Below, in pieces: positions 1 through 14,500 of a stretch of DNA of 64,000 nucleotides. How positions within the stretch are numbered: position 1 is the stretch's first letter; every line of letters starts with the position of its first letter. A program made the position numbers and the translations under genes. This stretch comes from Fratercula arctica (lineage: Eukaryota > Chordata > Aves > Charadriiformes > Alcidae). Location of the stretch: contig CANTUZ010000001.1 in the NCBI GenBank assembly GCA_947846985.1, positions 182,418,955 through 182,482,954 of the forward strand. Reading direction: 5' to 3'. Under the pieces are notes generated by a model that did not search any database, was not told the DNA's origin, and was given only the letters and a program-made list of their open reading frames with translations.

Positions 1-3000
1 CTTTGCCAAGCACCGATCTCTGCTTTCCCGCTGGCACCTTCCCCGCACAAAATCACTCCTTTCATCTTCCCGCAGTGCAATTCCCTCCCTCATCTGCGGG
101 ATTCCCTTTCCTCCGGGACTCCATTCCTCATTCAGCACGAGCGTGCGCTCGCACAAGGCATCTGGCATTGAAATGATGTGGATGGCCTGGCGCTGTCATG
201 CTGGACGTGGAGGTGATGAGCGAATGGTTGTTATTTGCAGATGTAGCACTAGAGCTATTTTTAACCACCTTCCTTTTGCACAGCTGCAATGCTGTCATAT
301 TAGTTCAGCATACTTGAAAATTAACATTCAAGAAGCAAAGGATGAAAGGGCATGGGTTTTTAAAGTATTGATAGAGTTTGTTAATATTTTAAAAAATGAG
401 ATAAAGATAATTTTGGAATGACCTTCATTTAAAAAATTGCCGTCCCTGCTCTCAGCTGCATTAAAAACAAAACACAGGCTGGAAGTGGAATGAAGGACTA
501 TAAATTAGATGGAGGCGGAGAAACAAGACAGCTCACATCACTCAGGGCTCCCTGCAGGAACCTCCTGAAGTCTGCGTACTGCCCTGTGACCCTGCAGCAA
601 CAAGACCATGACAGGAAGGTGGGCAATGGCCGTGCTCCATGACTTATGAAGGCATTTCATTGAGACCACGTGAAAGTAGAATTGATGCTAGTTTTGATTT
701 TGTTTTACTCAATATGAGTGCTTCCATTTAAAAATTTTAAGTAATTAATTCTTACATTGTGTGACTAGTTCTAAATAGAATTGTTAGTGTTCCCCTACAA
801 AACAAATATACTGTCCAAACTGATGATGAGAGGGGTGTCAGGCAAATGTGTGTGACCTTAGCAGACATGAACAGATGATTTTACTCCAGATAAATCCCTG
901 GATTATTTTATCTAGAAGTGCAAATTATTTATCTGGACATCTAAATGTATCTAAATACCACAAGGCTGATGACTTTCTGCCTCTCCTCAAATACAGTACA
1001 TCCCCACAGCCAGCTCCATTTCAAGATGAAAAAATGTGGGTGACTTCTATGCCCTGGTGATCACCTGAGCAGGATCAGGAGGAGAACAGGCTCCTCTGTT
1101 TTCTGCTGAAGATTGAGATGATCTCAGAGGCTTAGGGTCATCCTTGTTTTCCTTCCCTTTCCCACCCCTCCAGAGCCACACAGCCCATTGACTGGCAGCC
1201 AGGCAAGAGCTGACCCACTGTAAAGGCAGGGACCCCTTTTAGTTCAGGTAAAGTAATTTTAAAGCTAAATTTGGGAAAAAAATCTCTAAACGACCCGTTG
1301 CGTCTCCTTTAATTTTTAAGGGGAGGAAATAAACAAACAATCCCTAAGGAGGGTTTTCTGACACTGCTGTGTTATTTTGCATTTGGCCAAGATTTACTTA
1401 CAGTTGTTTATTTCCATTTCCATTTTCAAAAGCCCAGCTCACTCTCACACAAATCCCTGTTAATGACCCACGTCCATAGCTCGCTGGAAGCTAAAGGGAT
1501 GGTCACACTGTTGGTTAAGCCCCAGCTTAGCTGCTGATTTGGAACCAAATAAACTCCTCAACCTCTGAACCCTGACTCTGCCATCAGCAGAGGGCAGCCT
1601 GTCCAGGAGAGCTTCCCATGTGCCATGTGGACAGCAAGCGGTGCCAAATTTTAGCCAATAACAGCCATGAGGCAGAAATTTCCTCTGACACCACTTTTCT
1701 GTTGTATATCTACTTCATTTTAGTGCAAAGCCAAAGAGGTTAAAACAGAAAGTTGCCAGCGCTTTCAGCTAATCCATTGGGTTTTGCACAAGACTGAAGG
1801 ATAGCTGAAAGAGGTTAAAAGAAACATTTTAAAGTTTGGGTTTTTTCCCATCTTTTTTAGTAAAGCTCCTTTCCCAACTATATACTCACTTGGACAAAAC
1901 CAGAGCAAATCCGGTGATGCACTGGGCCAAGGCTCTGGACTCACTATTTGATCACATTCTCAGAAGCCAAAGGCTTCATAAAAATTACTTCTTTCGTCAG
2001 CGCCAGCTCCGCTAGCCGAAACGAAACGCTGTGCATTTGAGTGATTCCTAGGAGACCATCTGCACTTCCCAAAGTCTGTCCCTGTAAGTCCCCTTCCCAG
2101 CCGCAGCACATACGTAATCGCTGTGGCTAACTGATTATTCTGGGAGCGTGTGTGATTCCCAATCTGTCAGATTTTCGTGGTTTGAGATGTTGACATACAG
2201 CTCCAAGCTGAACACTTTCAGCTGTAGGATAAAGCACATAAAGGAAAACAGGGTGCGTTTACTACACCTGTTCTCCATCCATCCACCAAGAGCACAGTCT
2301 TTAAAGACTCGAGACAAATTCACCATAGGCTCCCAGAGGTAAAAGACAATGAATGAAGTCACCCCTCAATATTTTATCTGCTGCTAAGATACTGCAAGGT
2401 TGAAGGAAAGCTGACACCAGGAAAGGTTACACAGGCATCCCAGGAAAGAGCTCAGGAAGCAGTGAACACCGCCCATACACTTTTAGTGCATTACTAGCTA
2501 AGCTCCGCACATTTAATAGCTTGCCCTTCGACAAAAAGATTTATGATGCTTGATAACGGAACGGTATTGCAAAGAGACTGTGCTGCAGGAACGCTATCCT
2601 TGTGGCGGCATGCACTGACATCCCTGGAATAAATGATCTCGCTGCCTTACTGCAGAAAGTGGTCACAATCTTTCTGAGCAATCTGTTTACTGAAAGAGAG
2701 CTGTGCTGCAGATCAGTGGATGGAGACTCCAAACCCGGTCTCCTTCTTCTGTGAGGTGATGGAGGCCCCAGCTTCACCCAGTCATTTACTTTTCTGATTT
2801 GTCCTGAGGGGCTCATGGTCTCCATCATTCTACTGTCCTTGCTCTCTTAAGGTCCAGCCTTAACCTAGGACTTTCTTTTACACTCCTCAGGTGCTTTTGC
2901 ATTCCTCTACATCTAAAATCCATCCTGTCAAAACCAGAGAGCAACTACGTGTGCTTTAGATGTCTTCACACAACCACAGGAGCCATGGAGGCGTAAACTG

Positions 3001-3825
3001 CAGACAGCACAGTGTCTGTCTGTATCTTTATGGCTTGCTGCTGGCTGTTTGTTGCTAGTTTTTGTCTTAGCCCTGAACGAATTCTTGCTTTTACTGTTCA
3101 CTCTGTCGTGCTTTGTAACAATTATCTGGCACTCGCTGTCTCCAAAGTCAGGATTCATTCTTGGCAGTGGCAGAGCACACAATTTCTTGCTCTGTATAAC
3201 CAGAACTATGTCAAAAAAGCTCTGTTTGTAGAAAACAACATGCTAGCTGGGATGGACGTGAGGTATGTGCACAGCCAGTTAAAAACTACTCAGGGGTGAA
3301 ATGTCTTTTCGAAAGTACTGAGCTGAGGTAGTTGCAATGCTGTGGTCATCTGTACAGGGTGAAAGACAAGAATATTTTCCTTGCAACTGGCTGAAAAAAC
3401 CCAAGAGCATCAGGGGCCACGTACCAGTGTCCTCCTCAGACGGGGACTCTGCCTGGGAAAGGTGCTTTTGAGACACAGCACACCTTGGTCAGAGCAGCAG
3501 CTTACCTTGGACGGCGCCTTGCTTTCCCCTGTAGCAGGTTAAGTCGTTGTGACAGAGGTTCACGCTCTCCAGCACATTTGTTCCATATTCTTCTATTTAT
3601 TTTTCTTTTGTGCTAATGCACTACAGTTCACTCTTGTTTTAATCACGTTTATCCTGGGATCTGCTTTTTCATGGTAATCCCTGAAAAAAATCGCTGAGCC
3701 TTGTGCCTCAATAGTCACAGTACTATCTTCCGAGTCACCTCTAGTTCCCTGCAGTGACCTTGGGGTGTCCTTGGCCTTGCTAAGGTGATTGCACAAGTGA
3801 TGGATATTTGCAGGTCGGTCTGTGT
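1..3825. other. Unique non-coding sequence, no gene seen
   Basis: No recognisable exon, RNA gene or repeat was seen. The open frames here are all under about 100 codons, overlap one another on both strands, and give low-complexity translations without domain motifs. A micro-cluster of six CpGs lies at about 1998-2032, including two GAAAC words one base apart. These words resemble an interferon-response element but have the wrong spacing. A CACGTG E-box occurs near 666. Confidence 0.6.
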
Positions 3826-3950
3826 GAGGATTTGGGAGGCAGAGCCTATTCTTATCTCTGTCACTTCACTTGGTGGGTCACCTTGGAGGAGTCTGTTCCC
3901 TGTTCTTTGCTTCAGTCTCCTCATACGTAGGAAGAGATACTTAATATTTC
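3826..3950 (+). repeat. MIR-like SINE fragment (sense)
   Basis: The order of words follows the core and 3' half of MIR-type tRNA-derived SINEs: a CTCTGTCAC word, then GGTCACCTTGG, then CTTCAGTCTCCTCAT, then an AT-rich tail with TACTTAATATTTC. In MIR the corresponding segments are CTCTGCCAC, GTGACCTTGG and CTCAGTTTCCTCAT, in the same order and at similar spacing. It is strongly diverged, as expected for an insertion older than the bird-mammal split or shortly after it. Boundaries are approximate. Confidence 0.55.
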
Positions 3951-6900
3951 TAGATGAAAAGCAATTAGCTAAGCCATAATACAATTTCCCTTCTTAGTTA
4001 TCTGTCAGACTGCTGTCTGCTGAGGGAATGCTTGATATGCGTGCTCTCATGCTTGCAGATACACTGAGGCACTATTTATCTTCTATTTTCTTAGCCTCTC
4101 TTATATACTTCTTGGGCACAATCTTTGTGTCTCTTACTACTCATAAAAATGGGCCATAATTCTAAGTCCCATCTTAACACCCTTGGCAGCCAAATACACT
4201 CTTTGCCAAAAAATTTTACATTAGAGTTTTAATTTATAATTTAGCTTCTAATAGATGATTGATATTTGGAGCAATATGATATTTGAAGCAATTTGAAGTA
4301 AGTGATGGCACCCAGGCTCTGCGAAGGACTCTGGCACAATTCTACTTGACTGTAGACTGTACAGGAGAAACAGATCTCAACAGAGCAACACCTGGGATTC
4401 TGCACATTTCTGGAGCATCCTTTGGAAGACCCTCCAAATATCTGCCAGGACAATGCACATGTTGCCTCCACACTCTGGAGCATAACGTGTGCTGGTGGCA
4501 AGTGCATGTTCAGAGTAACCATACAGGGTCTATTTAAGAAGTCCAGTGTGTCTGGGATACCCCAGCATCATGTTTTATGTGCTGCATAGTCAACCTGCCA
4601 TGTGTGATGGCCACGTGTCTGGGACTTCTGGAAATCTGGCAACTCCATTAGCATTATTTCTCTTTCTCCTTCTCGTTGCATGGCCAGATATCTTTAATAG
4701 GCCAAAAAGCTCTTTCTTCTGACAAAGTTTCTGGGCAGAGAAGAAAAGTGGGCACGTGTGGGAAAATCCAGAGGTGTTTTGGTTGGAACCCAACAGTAAG
4801 TCCACTGACCCTCACCTCCCCTTTACCTACACCTTCTCCCCAACTTTCAAATGATTTTTTCCCTGAAGGACATAGGCTCTCTCCTCCTGCCCTTTCCCTG
4901 GAGTTTCCTCCCCTCCTGCTAATTTTCTGTTTCTTTGGCTGCTGGTGCAGAGGAGAAAAGCCCTCTCCATGAAGGCATGCGCCTTTGTTCCTCCTTTTTG
5001 CCCAAAGCCGCCTCACTCTTCAAACCGCTGCTCTGTCACCTCTGCCCCTTTGTTCTCCTGCTTAGGGATTTTCCACTCCTCACCTTCCTGCTGATAAAGT
5101 TAATCAAACTAATTTTCCCACTCAGTCACCTCCCTTATCACAGTCGCTGTTTGGCCAGAGACCAATGAATATGGTTTATGAGCTCTGCTGTTTGTTCTGC
5201 AGCTTTTTCTGGCCAGGGTGAGTGATGTGTCTCAGGGCCTGTGTCAGCTCCTGGCTGATTCACAATACCTTGAGACAAATAACAAATACATTTTGAAACA
5301 TTTTGCGAAATAACTGGAATTCATAAATTCAAATAATTTCGTTGTCAGGAAAAGATCCAGGATCTTTTTGTTTTGCTTTGAAACTTTCTATCTAGTGCTT
5401 AGCTGCCCATGTCCAAGTGATGACCATAACTTGGTTCAGCGTCTTTGTCAATGATTGTAAAAGGTAGAAAACACACTTTGTTCTGCCTTATCCTTGCTTG
5501 TGTTCCAGTCTAGATGTTTTGAAGAGGCAGAATGGGAGTGCATGTGAGAACCAGCTGGAAATGATCTCTGGCACCTCTGGCAGATATCTAGTCTGATCTG
5601 TCCCCCATGACCCCCTTGGCAGTTAATGGAAGAGCCCATGTCCCTCAGTGCCCAGTGGCTGGGGGACCTGAGGCAATTAGCGCAGACCAGGCGCTTAACC
5701 TCAGATGGGCTCAAATTAGCGGTGGTGAGTCCTACCCAGTGAGTCAGAAAGGTTTACAGTCACCCTTCCTATTGCTGTTACTGCTACAGCACCACTTCTA
5801 TTAGTAACATCAAAGACAGCATGTGAGAGGGCCAACAGCAGCATTTTGAGCAATCTGTCAGCTAATCAGGAGATGCCACAGCTGGGCAGGTGGATCCTGA
5901 TGCTTGGGTTTGCTACTCATCCCTGTCATTTGATTTCATGACACTGAGTTTTTCTGAGCCTTCCAGTGAGGCCCTGCTCCACACAACATGGCTGTCAGCG
6001 TTAGAGACCTCTGAGATGGTCCTCACAGCTCGGTGGCAGGAAAATCCCCGATTACCCAAGGCCTGCATGGGGTACAAAGCACTCCCAAAGGGATTCCTCT
6101 TTGTGCATCACTCCTGGTGGCATTTCAGCATTTCACAGGTTATCCCACTAGGGGAAAAAAAAACCCAGTGCAAGTTTTATTCTGCTACACTTTAAACACT
6201 TTTAAAAAGCCTGATAGATTTGGAAAACAGGTGCAAAGAATCAAAGGGCATATCCTGCTCTGATCTCCCATAACCCATCCCCATGCTGTCCCCCGCCACT
6301 CATCTGTGCATCCCTTGCACCAGCTCTGGACCTTGATGGAGCTTTTTATGAGCTGATTTAACCCACAGAAACAACAGAAAACTAATCCCAGAAGGAGGAA
6401 AGGGAGGTAAGCAGTTGTCTGAGGTTTCAGCAAGGTCAGTTGGCTTGGTAGGACATCTGGTGGGTACCGTGGCTGGGGAAGGGAGTGGGGAGGAGCGTGG
6501 TGGTGGCAGAGGACAGAGGGCAGGGAAGCTTGACTTCCCCTGGGCAGCAATCTGGGTGCCAGCCCAGAGCCACCTGCAACCGCGCTCCCAGACAGCCCCA
6601 TCCCTCTGACACCAACCTCCCATACACGGGGCAAAGCCCTGTGAAACTGTCCTCTTCCCTGGGAATGCGACCGAGTGTAAATGCCCCACTGGGGATTTCC
6701 TGTAGCCCAAAGACTTGATAATTAGTTTAATTAGGATATCAATTTCTGATCTTTTTGCTAGTGAAAAGCTGCTTGATACAATGTTAGCTTTTGATATGCA
6801 AAAATGCTTTTGAAACTCTACCTCACCCTGGGTGGCCCAGAAAGAGTTATCATTTCACTGTCAATAGATAATTCATTCATAATACACACATCTATCCCCG

Positions 6901-8525
6901 CTCGACAAATGCCGATGGAAAGTGTTGAATAATCTCAGAGGCTATGGATTCATATGAAGTTTTGTCTGGCAATAGTCCTGGAGTGATATGTTTTTCAGAC
7001 TCCCCCCAACGCAAAACCATCAGATCACTTCGCTGACCTCCTTGTGGACCCACAAACATTTCATTCAGCCTAGTGAGGGGGCATGAAGACAGGGACAGGG
7101 ACAGGGACAAGGAGGGAATAGTCTCCTCACACTAGCACTGGTATTGGGAAAAACATAACATGAAACTAAACCTTGAGTTTAAATACACGAGTGTGAATGA
7201 CTAAACTTTCTATGACATATAACCACAGAAATACCCAATAAACAGGCATTATGGTGGTAGAAAGACACGATTTATTTGCAATGTTACACTGGTGCTAATT
7301 ACGATCGCTAGCAAGATGAACTGGAAGATGCTCAATGGTGAGTTATGGAAGATACCAGCATAGCAACAAAGGGAAGGCTGCCTCCACCAAGGCCCAATGT
7401 GGTGGTGTCAGCATCCTTCTGTGTTTGAAAGGCCCCAATATATCCATAAAGAGTATTTTACTAGTATGATGATGAGGATGACAGTATTTCAGAGGGATTT
7501 CCACTGATCTCAAATAATTTTTAAAAATGCTCAAACTGTCTCGCCACCATTTGTTTCAGTATTTTCAGCTATTCTGATTTAATTTAACCTGATTTTCTGC
7601 AGAGCCAAAAAAATTTCCCACTCTCATTTCTTTTGGACTGATTTGCTCATGGGGCACATTTTTTTTCTGTTTCAGTTATGACCCTGTTAAAATGCAAACA
7701 TTTTCTAGGTTTTAAAAATCTGCTTTGGGCAGCACAGAGTTCTTAAATTAACGTTAGCCAGCTATGCACTTTTCATGTTATTACACCGACAATCTAGGCT
7801 GCTGAGCCTGATTTCATCTCCCCTAAATTACTTGGGAGAAGTGTTATTAGTGACTCCCCAAATCACTTGCCGTTTTGCCAGGCGGTCAGTTCCCCTCCTT
7901 GTTCAAAGAGCAGTGATACCTGTGTCTTTAACAAATTCATTTCTATTTCAGACTGGTTTGCGGGGCAGGTTGTAAAGTGCCTGATATCTGTAGTATTGGT
8001 TCAGCCCTTCTGGGCCAGCATCAGAAGAGACCCACCACTCACAACAGTGCATGGTTGTGGATACAGGGCCCGAACCCCAGTTAGATGGTCAGTACACACA
8101 CTGTTACCCACATGAATAAGAAGGAGGCACACCTCAGGAGTGCTGCTGTACAGGTGAAGAGGAAGGGAAGTGATGCCTTGAGGGGACAGCTGCCCACTAT
8201 CTATCCCACCATAGCATCTATGCCTTCTTACCTGCCCTTGCTTTAGACACATGACTCAGGGAGGGACCGCAGCCATGAGGAACTGCCTTCAAATACTCCC
8301 TCAGAAACATCTCTGGCCATCTCAAAAATGCCCCGTCGCCCCTGGCCCCAGGGTAGCAGCAGTGTCCAGTGCTTCCAGCCCCAGATCAGCTTTGGTGGTA
8401 GCCAGGAGCGATGTCGGGTCATGGAGGGAAGCAGCGGTTCGTACAGCTGGTTGCTACTCTGGGAGATGCAAGCAGATACAGTCTTCTGAACTGCACACTG
8501 GGACATCTCACCTGGAGACAAAAAG
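3951..8525. other. Unique non-coding sequence with G-rich stretch and short tandem repeat
   Basis: No gene is supported. A G-rich stretch lies at about 6474-6530, with several runs of three or four G and one long gap, so it is only a borderline quadruplex candidate. Three perfect copies of a 6-bp AGGGAC unit lie at 7091-7108. Two close TTAATTA/ATTAG words, followed by a TGATATGCAAA octamer-like word, lie at 6718-6800. These could be part of a regulatory element. Overlapping frames of up to about 150 codons on both strands near 6.2-6.7 kb follow the GC-rich stretch and have no domain signature. Confidence 0.55.
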
Positions 8526-8550
8526 GTGGTTTCCAAATTATGGAAACCAC
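8526..8550. repeat. Short inverted repeat, 10-bp arms
   Basis: A perfect 10-bp arm GTGGTTTCCA (8526-8535) is followed by AATTA (8536-8540) and then the exact reverse complement TGGAAACCAC (8541-8550). The arms could form a short hairpin. The TTTCCA/TGGAAA words are NFAT-like half sites. No flanking feature gives it a role. Confidence 0.5.
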
Positions 8551-11500
8551 TGGGGCCAAAAGGAGGGTTGGTGGGATGTGCAATGCAGCATGACATAAAC
8601 GTTGTGGGCAACTGCCACGGCATACAGTGAGGTATTGATAGGGCATTTTGAGGGGATAGAGAAGCTTCTCTTAGGTAGACCTCTTGTGTTTCTGCTTAGC
8701 CCTGCTTAGTGTGTGCCTCCTGACCCCATTCTTATCTTGGCTTTATCTGATCTAAAAACGTCCTGCAGCCTCAAACCTTTGCTTCCCCTCTCTCTCTGCT
8801 CACAGCATTTGCAAACGCTCAGGTCAGGATGAAGGTGCGGGAGCTGATACTTTTCTAGTGTTGGATATGTCTCACTGCCAGAGTAAAGTGTTGCTTCCAA
8901 ACTGTCCATCACAGCTAATGGCGTTATAAACTCCTTTCAGAATTAAGGGCTTTCCAGGTGGCAGGTGGAGACTTGTACTATGCAAGGAAGGAGAGGAGAG
9001 GGCCAGATATCTAAGCTGGTGGGAGAAAGGAAAGAAAAAATGACTTGTTCTGCACTCATGCAAAACAGGCATTTCAGACAGCTGGAGACATTTCTGCATG
9101 TCAGTCTGGATGGTGGCCAGTTTAGACGTGAAGCTGGTGCCAGTGAAGAGATGAATGAATTGCAGTAGCTTTCTTAATCCTCCCTGTATGGCTACTTCTG
9201 AGGAGATGCAGCCAGTCCTTCCTCTTGATGATGTGAGAGAGAAACGGGTCTCAATCAAAAGTCTCCCTTTCTACCTACTAATCTTCAGCTGTGAACCTCC
9301 AATGCGAAAGGTGCAACAAAGCAGAACCCAAAGAAGACCTAAGAAAAGGAAAACTAGTACTTCAAAAGCAATCCAGAGGGGGAGTTACTTCAAAAAGAAA
9401 CCCTGGAGTAAGAAGCACTTCAAAGGGGAAAACTTCCCTAGGGAGCTTGTTGCAAATTATCTTAAAGTAGGTCCTACCATCAAACAGACGTAATTAGTTT
9501 TATTCCTATTGCTACTGTCGTGAAATGTTCTTCATTCGAAAATACCCTGAACATTTCATATGGTGGAGGAGCACTTGCTGAAGGATAAACAGGACTTTAG
9601 TGTAGTCGACACCCTACAACTGTGGGCAACAGTCTGCAAGTACCTGCTCACCAAAGCTTGTAAAAGCTCAGAAAGGTCTCTCAGAGCAGGTCTGTCCAAT
9701 GCTATACAAACTGGGTTCATTTGCTTCCCGTCTTTTCACAGCTGACTTGCACACTGGGATTGAATTTTGTTGCTGCAGCAAAAGCCAGCGTAATTTTCCC
9801 ACCATTCATGTATTTTCAGGCACTTTGTGTAGTCTCATTTGAGCGCTCTGAAACTACATGTACTTTTTTCTTCATCTGCTTCATTATCTCTAGGGATAGG
9901 CCAATTCAATCTCCATGAGCTGCATGTACTGCCAATTAGTTTTACTATTATCATAGTCAGTGTAATTAAAATAGTGACAACACGGTCTGATCCTCCCATT
10001 TTCCCTCTTTATGTCTTTCTTATCCTTTCCTTCCTTCTCATCACTTTGCTCCCTTCATCTTCCACACATCCCTTTCCGTGTTCTTGTTCTCACAACAGGG
10101 GAACAGACCCTCCCTGGATCTTCTGGCTCTGGCTGCACCCTCCCTTGGCCAACATCCATGTCAGCTGCCTGGTCCCGCCACTAAAAATAATGTTAATTTT
10201 AAAATGTCTGTTTTCTTCTAGAAGCCCAAGCTCCCTACTCTCTGAAGAAACTAACAGGGTGATGAAGTTTGTGTTCGCAATGTAGGTCAAGCACGAACAG
10301 CAGCTTCCAAAAGAACTGAGGTATATCAGGATTGTTAAGTTTCAAAGTGCCCACAGCCTGACTTCAGGAATCCTCCCTTGGTTCTCAGCGCTCGGCTTCT
10401 CAATCCCCTCCCAACCCCCTAGAGATGAGTTAATTTCTCATTCTCTTGAGAACCAGCTAGCGCCTTTGGATTTATTAAAATGAGTGTTTTTTGAAACCGC
10501 ACCCATGTCTATTCAATAACTGCTAAGGTACATTATTCCATTATACTTAAATGGACACACAAAAAAAGAGTGAATACATACTATAATGATGTTAGATAAA
10601 GCATGTATCACTTGAAAAATCTCGCACAGACACCTAGAAAGCTTACTCATCTTTTTCTTCTCTTTCCCATCAGAGTGTCTCTAACTCACCATGTATCTTA
10701 TTCAATAGTTTGACTTTAGAGCGCTCGTTTGAATCTCCCTGGATGGCACCTACATTGTTGCCCTGACTCAGGGGAAGGTGGTTCCTTATTCCCCACCTTG
10801 CGTTTCTTGCCCTCCAATGTCAGTCAAGGTTGTCTATGTGTTGGAAAAGGAGGAAGGGATGAAATGAGGGAGTATTGTTTTTGATTCTGTACCAAAAAGC
10901 AACATTTAATGCCCCAGCTTGAAGTTTTACTGGCATTTTTCTCCTTCCAACAGAGATATTCTTACACTGTATTTTCAGTGTCTGATTCCCATACTTCAAG
11001 TTGAACAACCTTATTTCAGCAAATCCTCCCCTCGATTAGTAGCGCGATTAATCTTGTCTTTGAAGACAATGAAAGCATCAAAGCAATTTTTATGTGTAAA
11101 AAAAAAAAAGATATCCTTCCCTAGACCTCTCAAGTGCACCAATTTTCTGGATTTCGGCAGCCTGCACTACTAGACGTACAGAGAAACAGCTACTGCGAGT
11201 GCAGGGGTCACTCAAGTGTGTGCAACAGGTGACTCTGGGACGTGCCAGAGCTACTGTCCTCTGACCTGCCAGTGTTGGTGAGTCAGCTTCCCTCAGATAT
11301 AAAAAATTACTTGGCCTTGTCAGAGGATGTTAGAGTGTGTCCTGCATACTATGAACACCTCTATTTAAGATTTTTAATATTAACTCTGTTGTGGTTGAGA
11401 CTTGTTTTGAAATTTGTCTCTTAGCAACGCCAGAGTTATTTACAGTAAATCACATCTGAATTGAGATGAAAGAGTTTCACCTGACTTCAGAAAGTAAAAA

Positions 11501-14500
11501 ACACACAACTTGTGTTTACAAGGCAACCCATTACAGATGAATGCCTTGGTGATAGCAGCTTATGGAACATCCTTATGTGCTGTTGGCATTTGTAAGGTGA
11601 TGAAACAGAATGCAGTTTCTGATATCTGAGCTGCTTTTACTGTGGTATTTGCAAAAATAAAAATACCCAATAAAACTAAACTTGGAATTTATAACAGTTG
11701 ATTTATGTGAAAAACAGGAGCCAACCCATATCCTTTATTAAAATAAAGTTCAAGCCCTAAAATCATTAAAAAATAATTATGTGTTTTAGCAGATATTTAC
11801 GCCATTGTAGAACAGCCTGACAAAGTAACGGAGCCTGAGGCTGCTATTCTGAGTTAGAAAGAAATTTAAAATAAAGTTCTTGTTTTAAACTAGAAAGGAA
11901 AGAAGCTTATAGAGAATAGTTGCTCTAACTCTTCATTTTTTTAATACATCCCAAAGGGAGATAGAAAAAAAAGCAGTGGAACAGAGAAAAAAAAAGTTGG
12001 TTTAGGAAGAGATTACCCGTGTGTGACAACAAATATTACAGTAGTGTGCACATTTTGCTACTCCTTTGCATCTGGGTTCAACCTTGCTGCTGACTGTGCA
12101 ATTTTGTAGGACTGGATCAATGGTGCTTTGGACGGTTAGAGAAAGGGAAGAAGTCACGCTGCAGAGGTCACCTGAAGCTAATTGGGAAAACTAAATGTCA
12201 GCACCACTAACTAGTTCAAAAAAAACAAGTTTAGCTAAAAATCTTTGGTGTTGGAAAAACTGGACATTCCTACTGGAAAAACGTTTTAGTCTAGCTCCTC
12301 AAAAAGACTTCAACCTTGCTATTTGAAGTATCATGGCACCTTGCTGTCGAACATGCTTTTGCAGTGGAACCTACAGACTAAGTTAGACCCACAGGCTCCT
12401 TAACAGCGTACTGGAAGATTTAGCACCACAGGCAGAAAACATGAATGCCCGCAAGCCAAGCAGGGAGGAGTCATCTTTCTCAGTCACTCCAGCCGGGAAG
12501 TGCTGTGGAGGACAGAGTGGCTCAGGGGAGTCACGTCCCTGAGCACAGGCTGCAGGGAAGCACAACCCTCCACCGGAGTGCAGTTTTCACATGTGCAGCC
12601 TCTCCTAGGGGTTAGACCTCTTGCCAAGCACAGCCAGAAAAGACCTTCTCTCTCACCATCTCCTGTTCAAAAAATCTAGATTTCCATCCTTTCCTTATCA
12701 GAACTCAAGTTCAAATCTCCCTTTTCCTTCAATCTTCCCCACTGCCCTTCTTTGCCACCTCCTAACTGCTGGGCTGTAGCTGTGCAGGTTGTAGTCCCTC
12801 TTTCATTTTGCATGGATTAATTATACATTCATTATAACTATCTTGGGTCAGAGCCCACAGGAATCTGTAGCTGAGAAGACAGCTCTTATCAGAGACGTGA
12901 GAGATGTGGATACTAATGATTGTTCCAATTAGTACTTATACCTTTATTACAAAGTAACAAATCTTTGTGTCTCCTGTACTTCTGATGAATGCTGTAACCC
13001 TTCAAATCCAGGGTATTATGTAGCAGGGAAAGGGAGCAGTCGTCTGTCCTGGGAGATAAGTTTTGCGATGCTCAGTTGCCCAGTACAGAGGGGATGCGCA
13101 TGATGTACCTCAAACACGCATCAGGCTGAGGTGGCCCCCCTGGCAGCAAATTCAGGCTCTCTGGGCTTTGCTGGTAAAACTCAGACTTTTATACAATTTG
13201 GTGGCACCAAAGAAGAGGTTAGCAGCCAACAGGGCACTTGGGGAAATCTCATTTTTAGATTTAAAAGCACCTAAATAAACAGCAGCGAGGTGTTACTGAC
13301 TGGATGTCTTCTCACCATCAGGCAGTCTCTCCTTCCAGGAGACTTCCCCCAGAACAGTCAATCTCCTACAATGAAGAGACAGTAACACCCTCTGAGAAAT
13401 AACAGCTTTTCTCTCAAAAATGTTTGAGAATGTTTTCTAATCCTTAGAAATGAAAGCAGCAAATGTTTCTTATTTCCCATACATGTCAAAGACTGCCATC
13501 TTTATTTTTGTGCCTCTTCTCAGCGTTCAGCTGTCATTGGAGTAAATTATCTTGTCAGAGGCATCTGCAGTTTGGGGACTATCGCTTAAATATTTTCAGC
13601 TGTTTTCATCCAAAATGTAGCACATTTTGGTGCGTGGCAGGAAACAAAAACAGGATGAAGCAACAGGAGATCACAAAGAAGGTCAGGTTTGGCAATGAAC
13701 TCAAATAAGGTCAAGCTTAATTCCGACAAATCAGAGACTGTAATGACTGCAAGAGCACAAGAATGGATCTGCACCTTTAGAAATGGTAGAGAACAACTTT
13801 ACTGACCTTTGATATACGCAAAATGTCCAGAATCCTAAAGGAATTCTTAAGTTTACTTGTTATATATGGTCTGTTGTACTTGCATGATCATATAAGATTA
13901 CAATGACATATCTACTGAACACAAAACATTCAGTCTGCGATTTTTGTCAGTCCCAGCTTTTATACAGATGTTGAGGAGAGAACACACAAGGTGTGCTTCT
14001 GCTGCCCAGGGCTAAGGCATAGGGACACGCTTTCTCCAGCTACCAGCTACCCTTCTCGTGATGGGGCCACCTGAAAAGGGCTTGGAAAGAGATGGTCTTA
14101 GCTATGGAGAGGGCGTCAGGAACGCTAGCCTAGTGAGACCAACGTATGCTATATCTTTTCCAGGACTGACAGGGAAGACCTAGCAGGTATAGCATGTCTG
14201 TGATTTAGTGGTGTGCTGGGGTTAAGAGGACTCCTAGACACACAATGCCTCCTGGGCCTCCCATCTGGGTGAGAGTATCCATTATGCTGGAGCAAGCACA
14301 TAAAACACAGGCTGACACAGAGATTAATGGTGATTACCAAGTCTGGACTCTGCTGCATCTCCAAATATACAGCTTTCATGTAGGATGACATTGTCTCAAA
14401 CATCTGCCAGAGGGGAACACATAGTAAATTTCTCACATGCAGGAGGGGATAAGTGTTAGATTATGTTCGACAAATAAACAAACCAAAGAAACCTGTTCCA

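Noticed and set aside
1998..2032. Interferon-response-like GAAACGAAAC in a CpG micro-cluster
   Set aside because: The spacing between the GAAA words is one base where the consensus needs two, and no gene is nearby.
6474..6535. G-rich stretch as a G-quadruplex
   Set aside because: Three G runs are close but the fourth is about 25 nt away, so it does not meet the short-loop pattern.
9155..9493. Lysine/arginine-rich frame that could suggest a nuclear or ribosomal protein
   Set aside because: The basic run simply follows purine-rich DNA. There is no family match or splice context.
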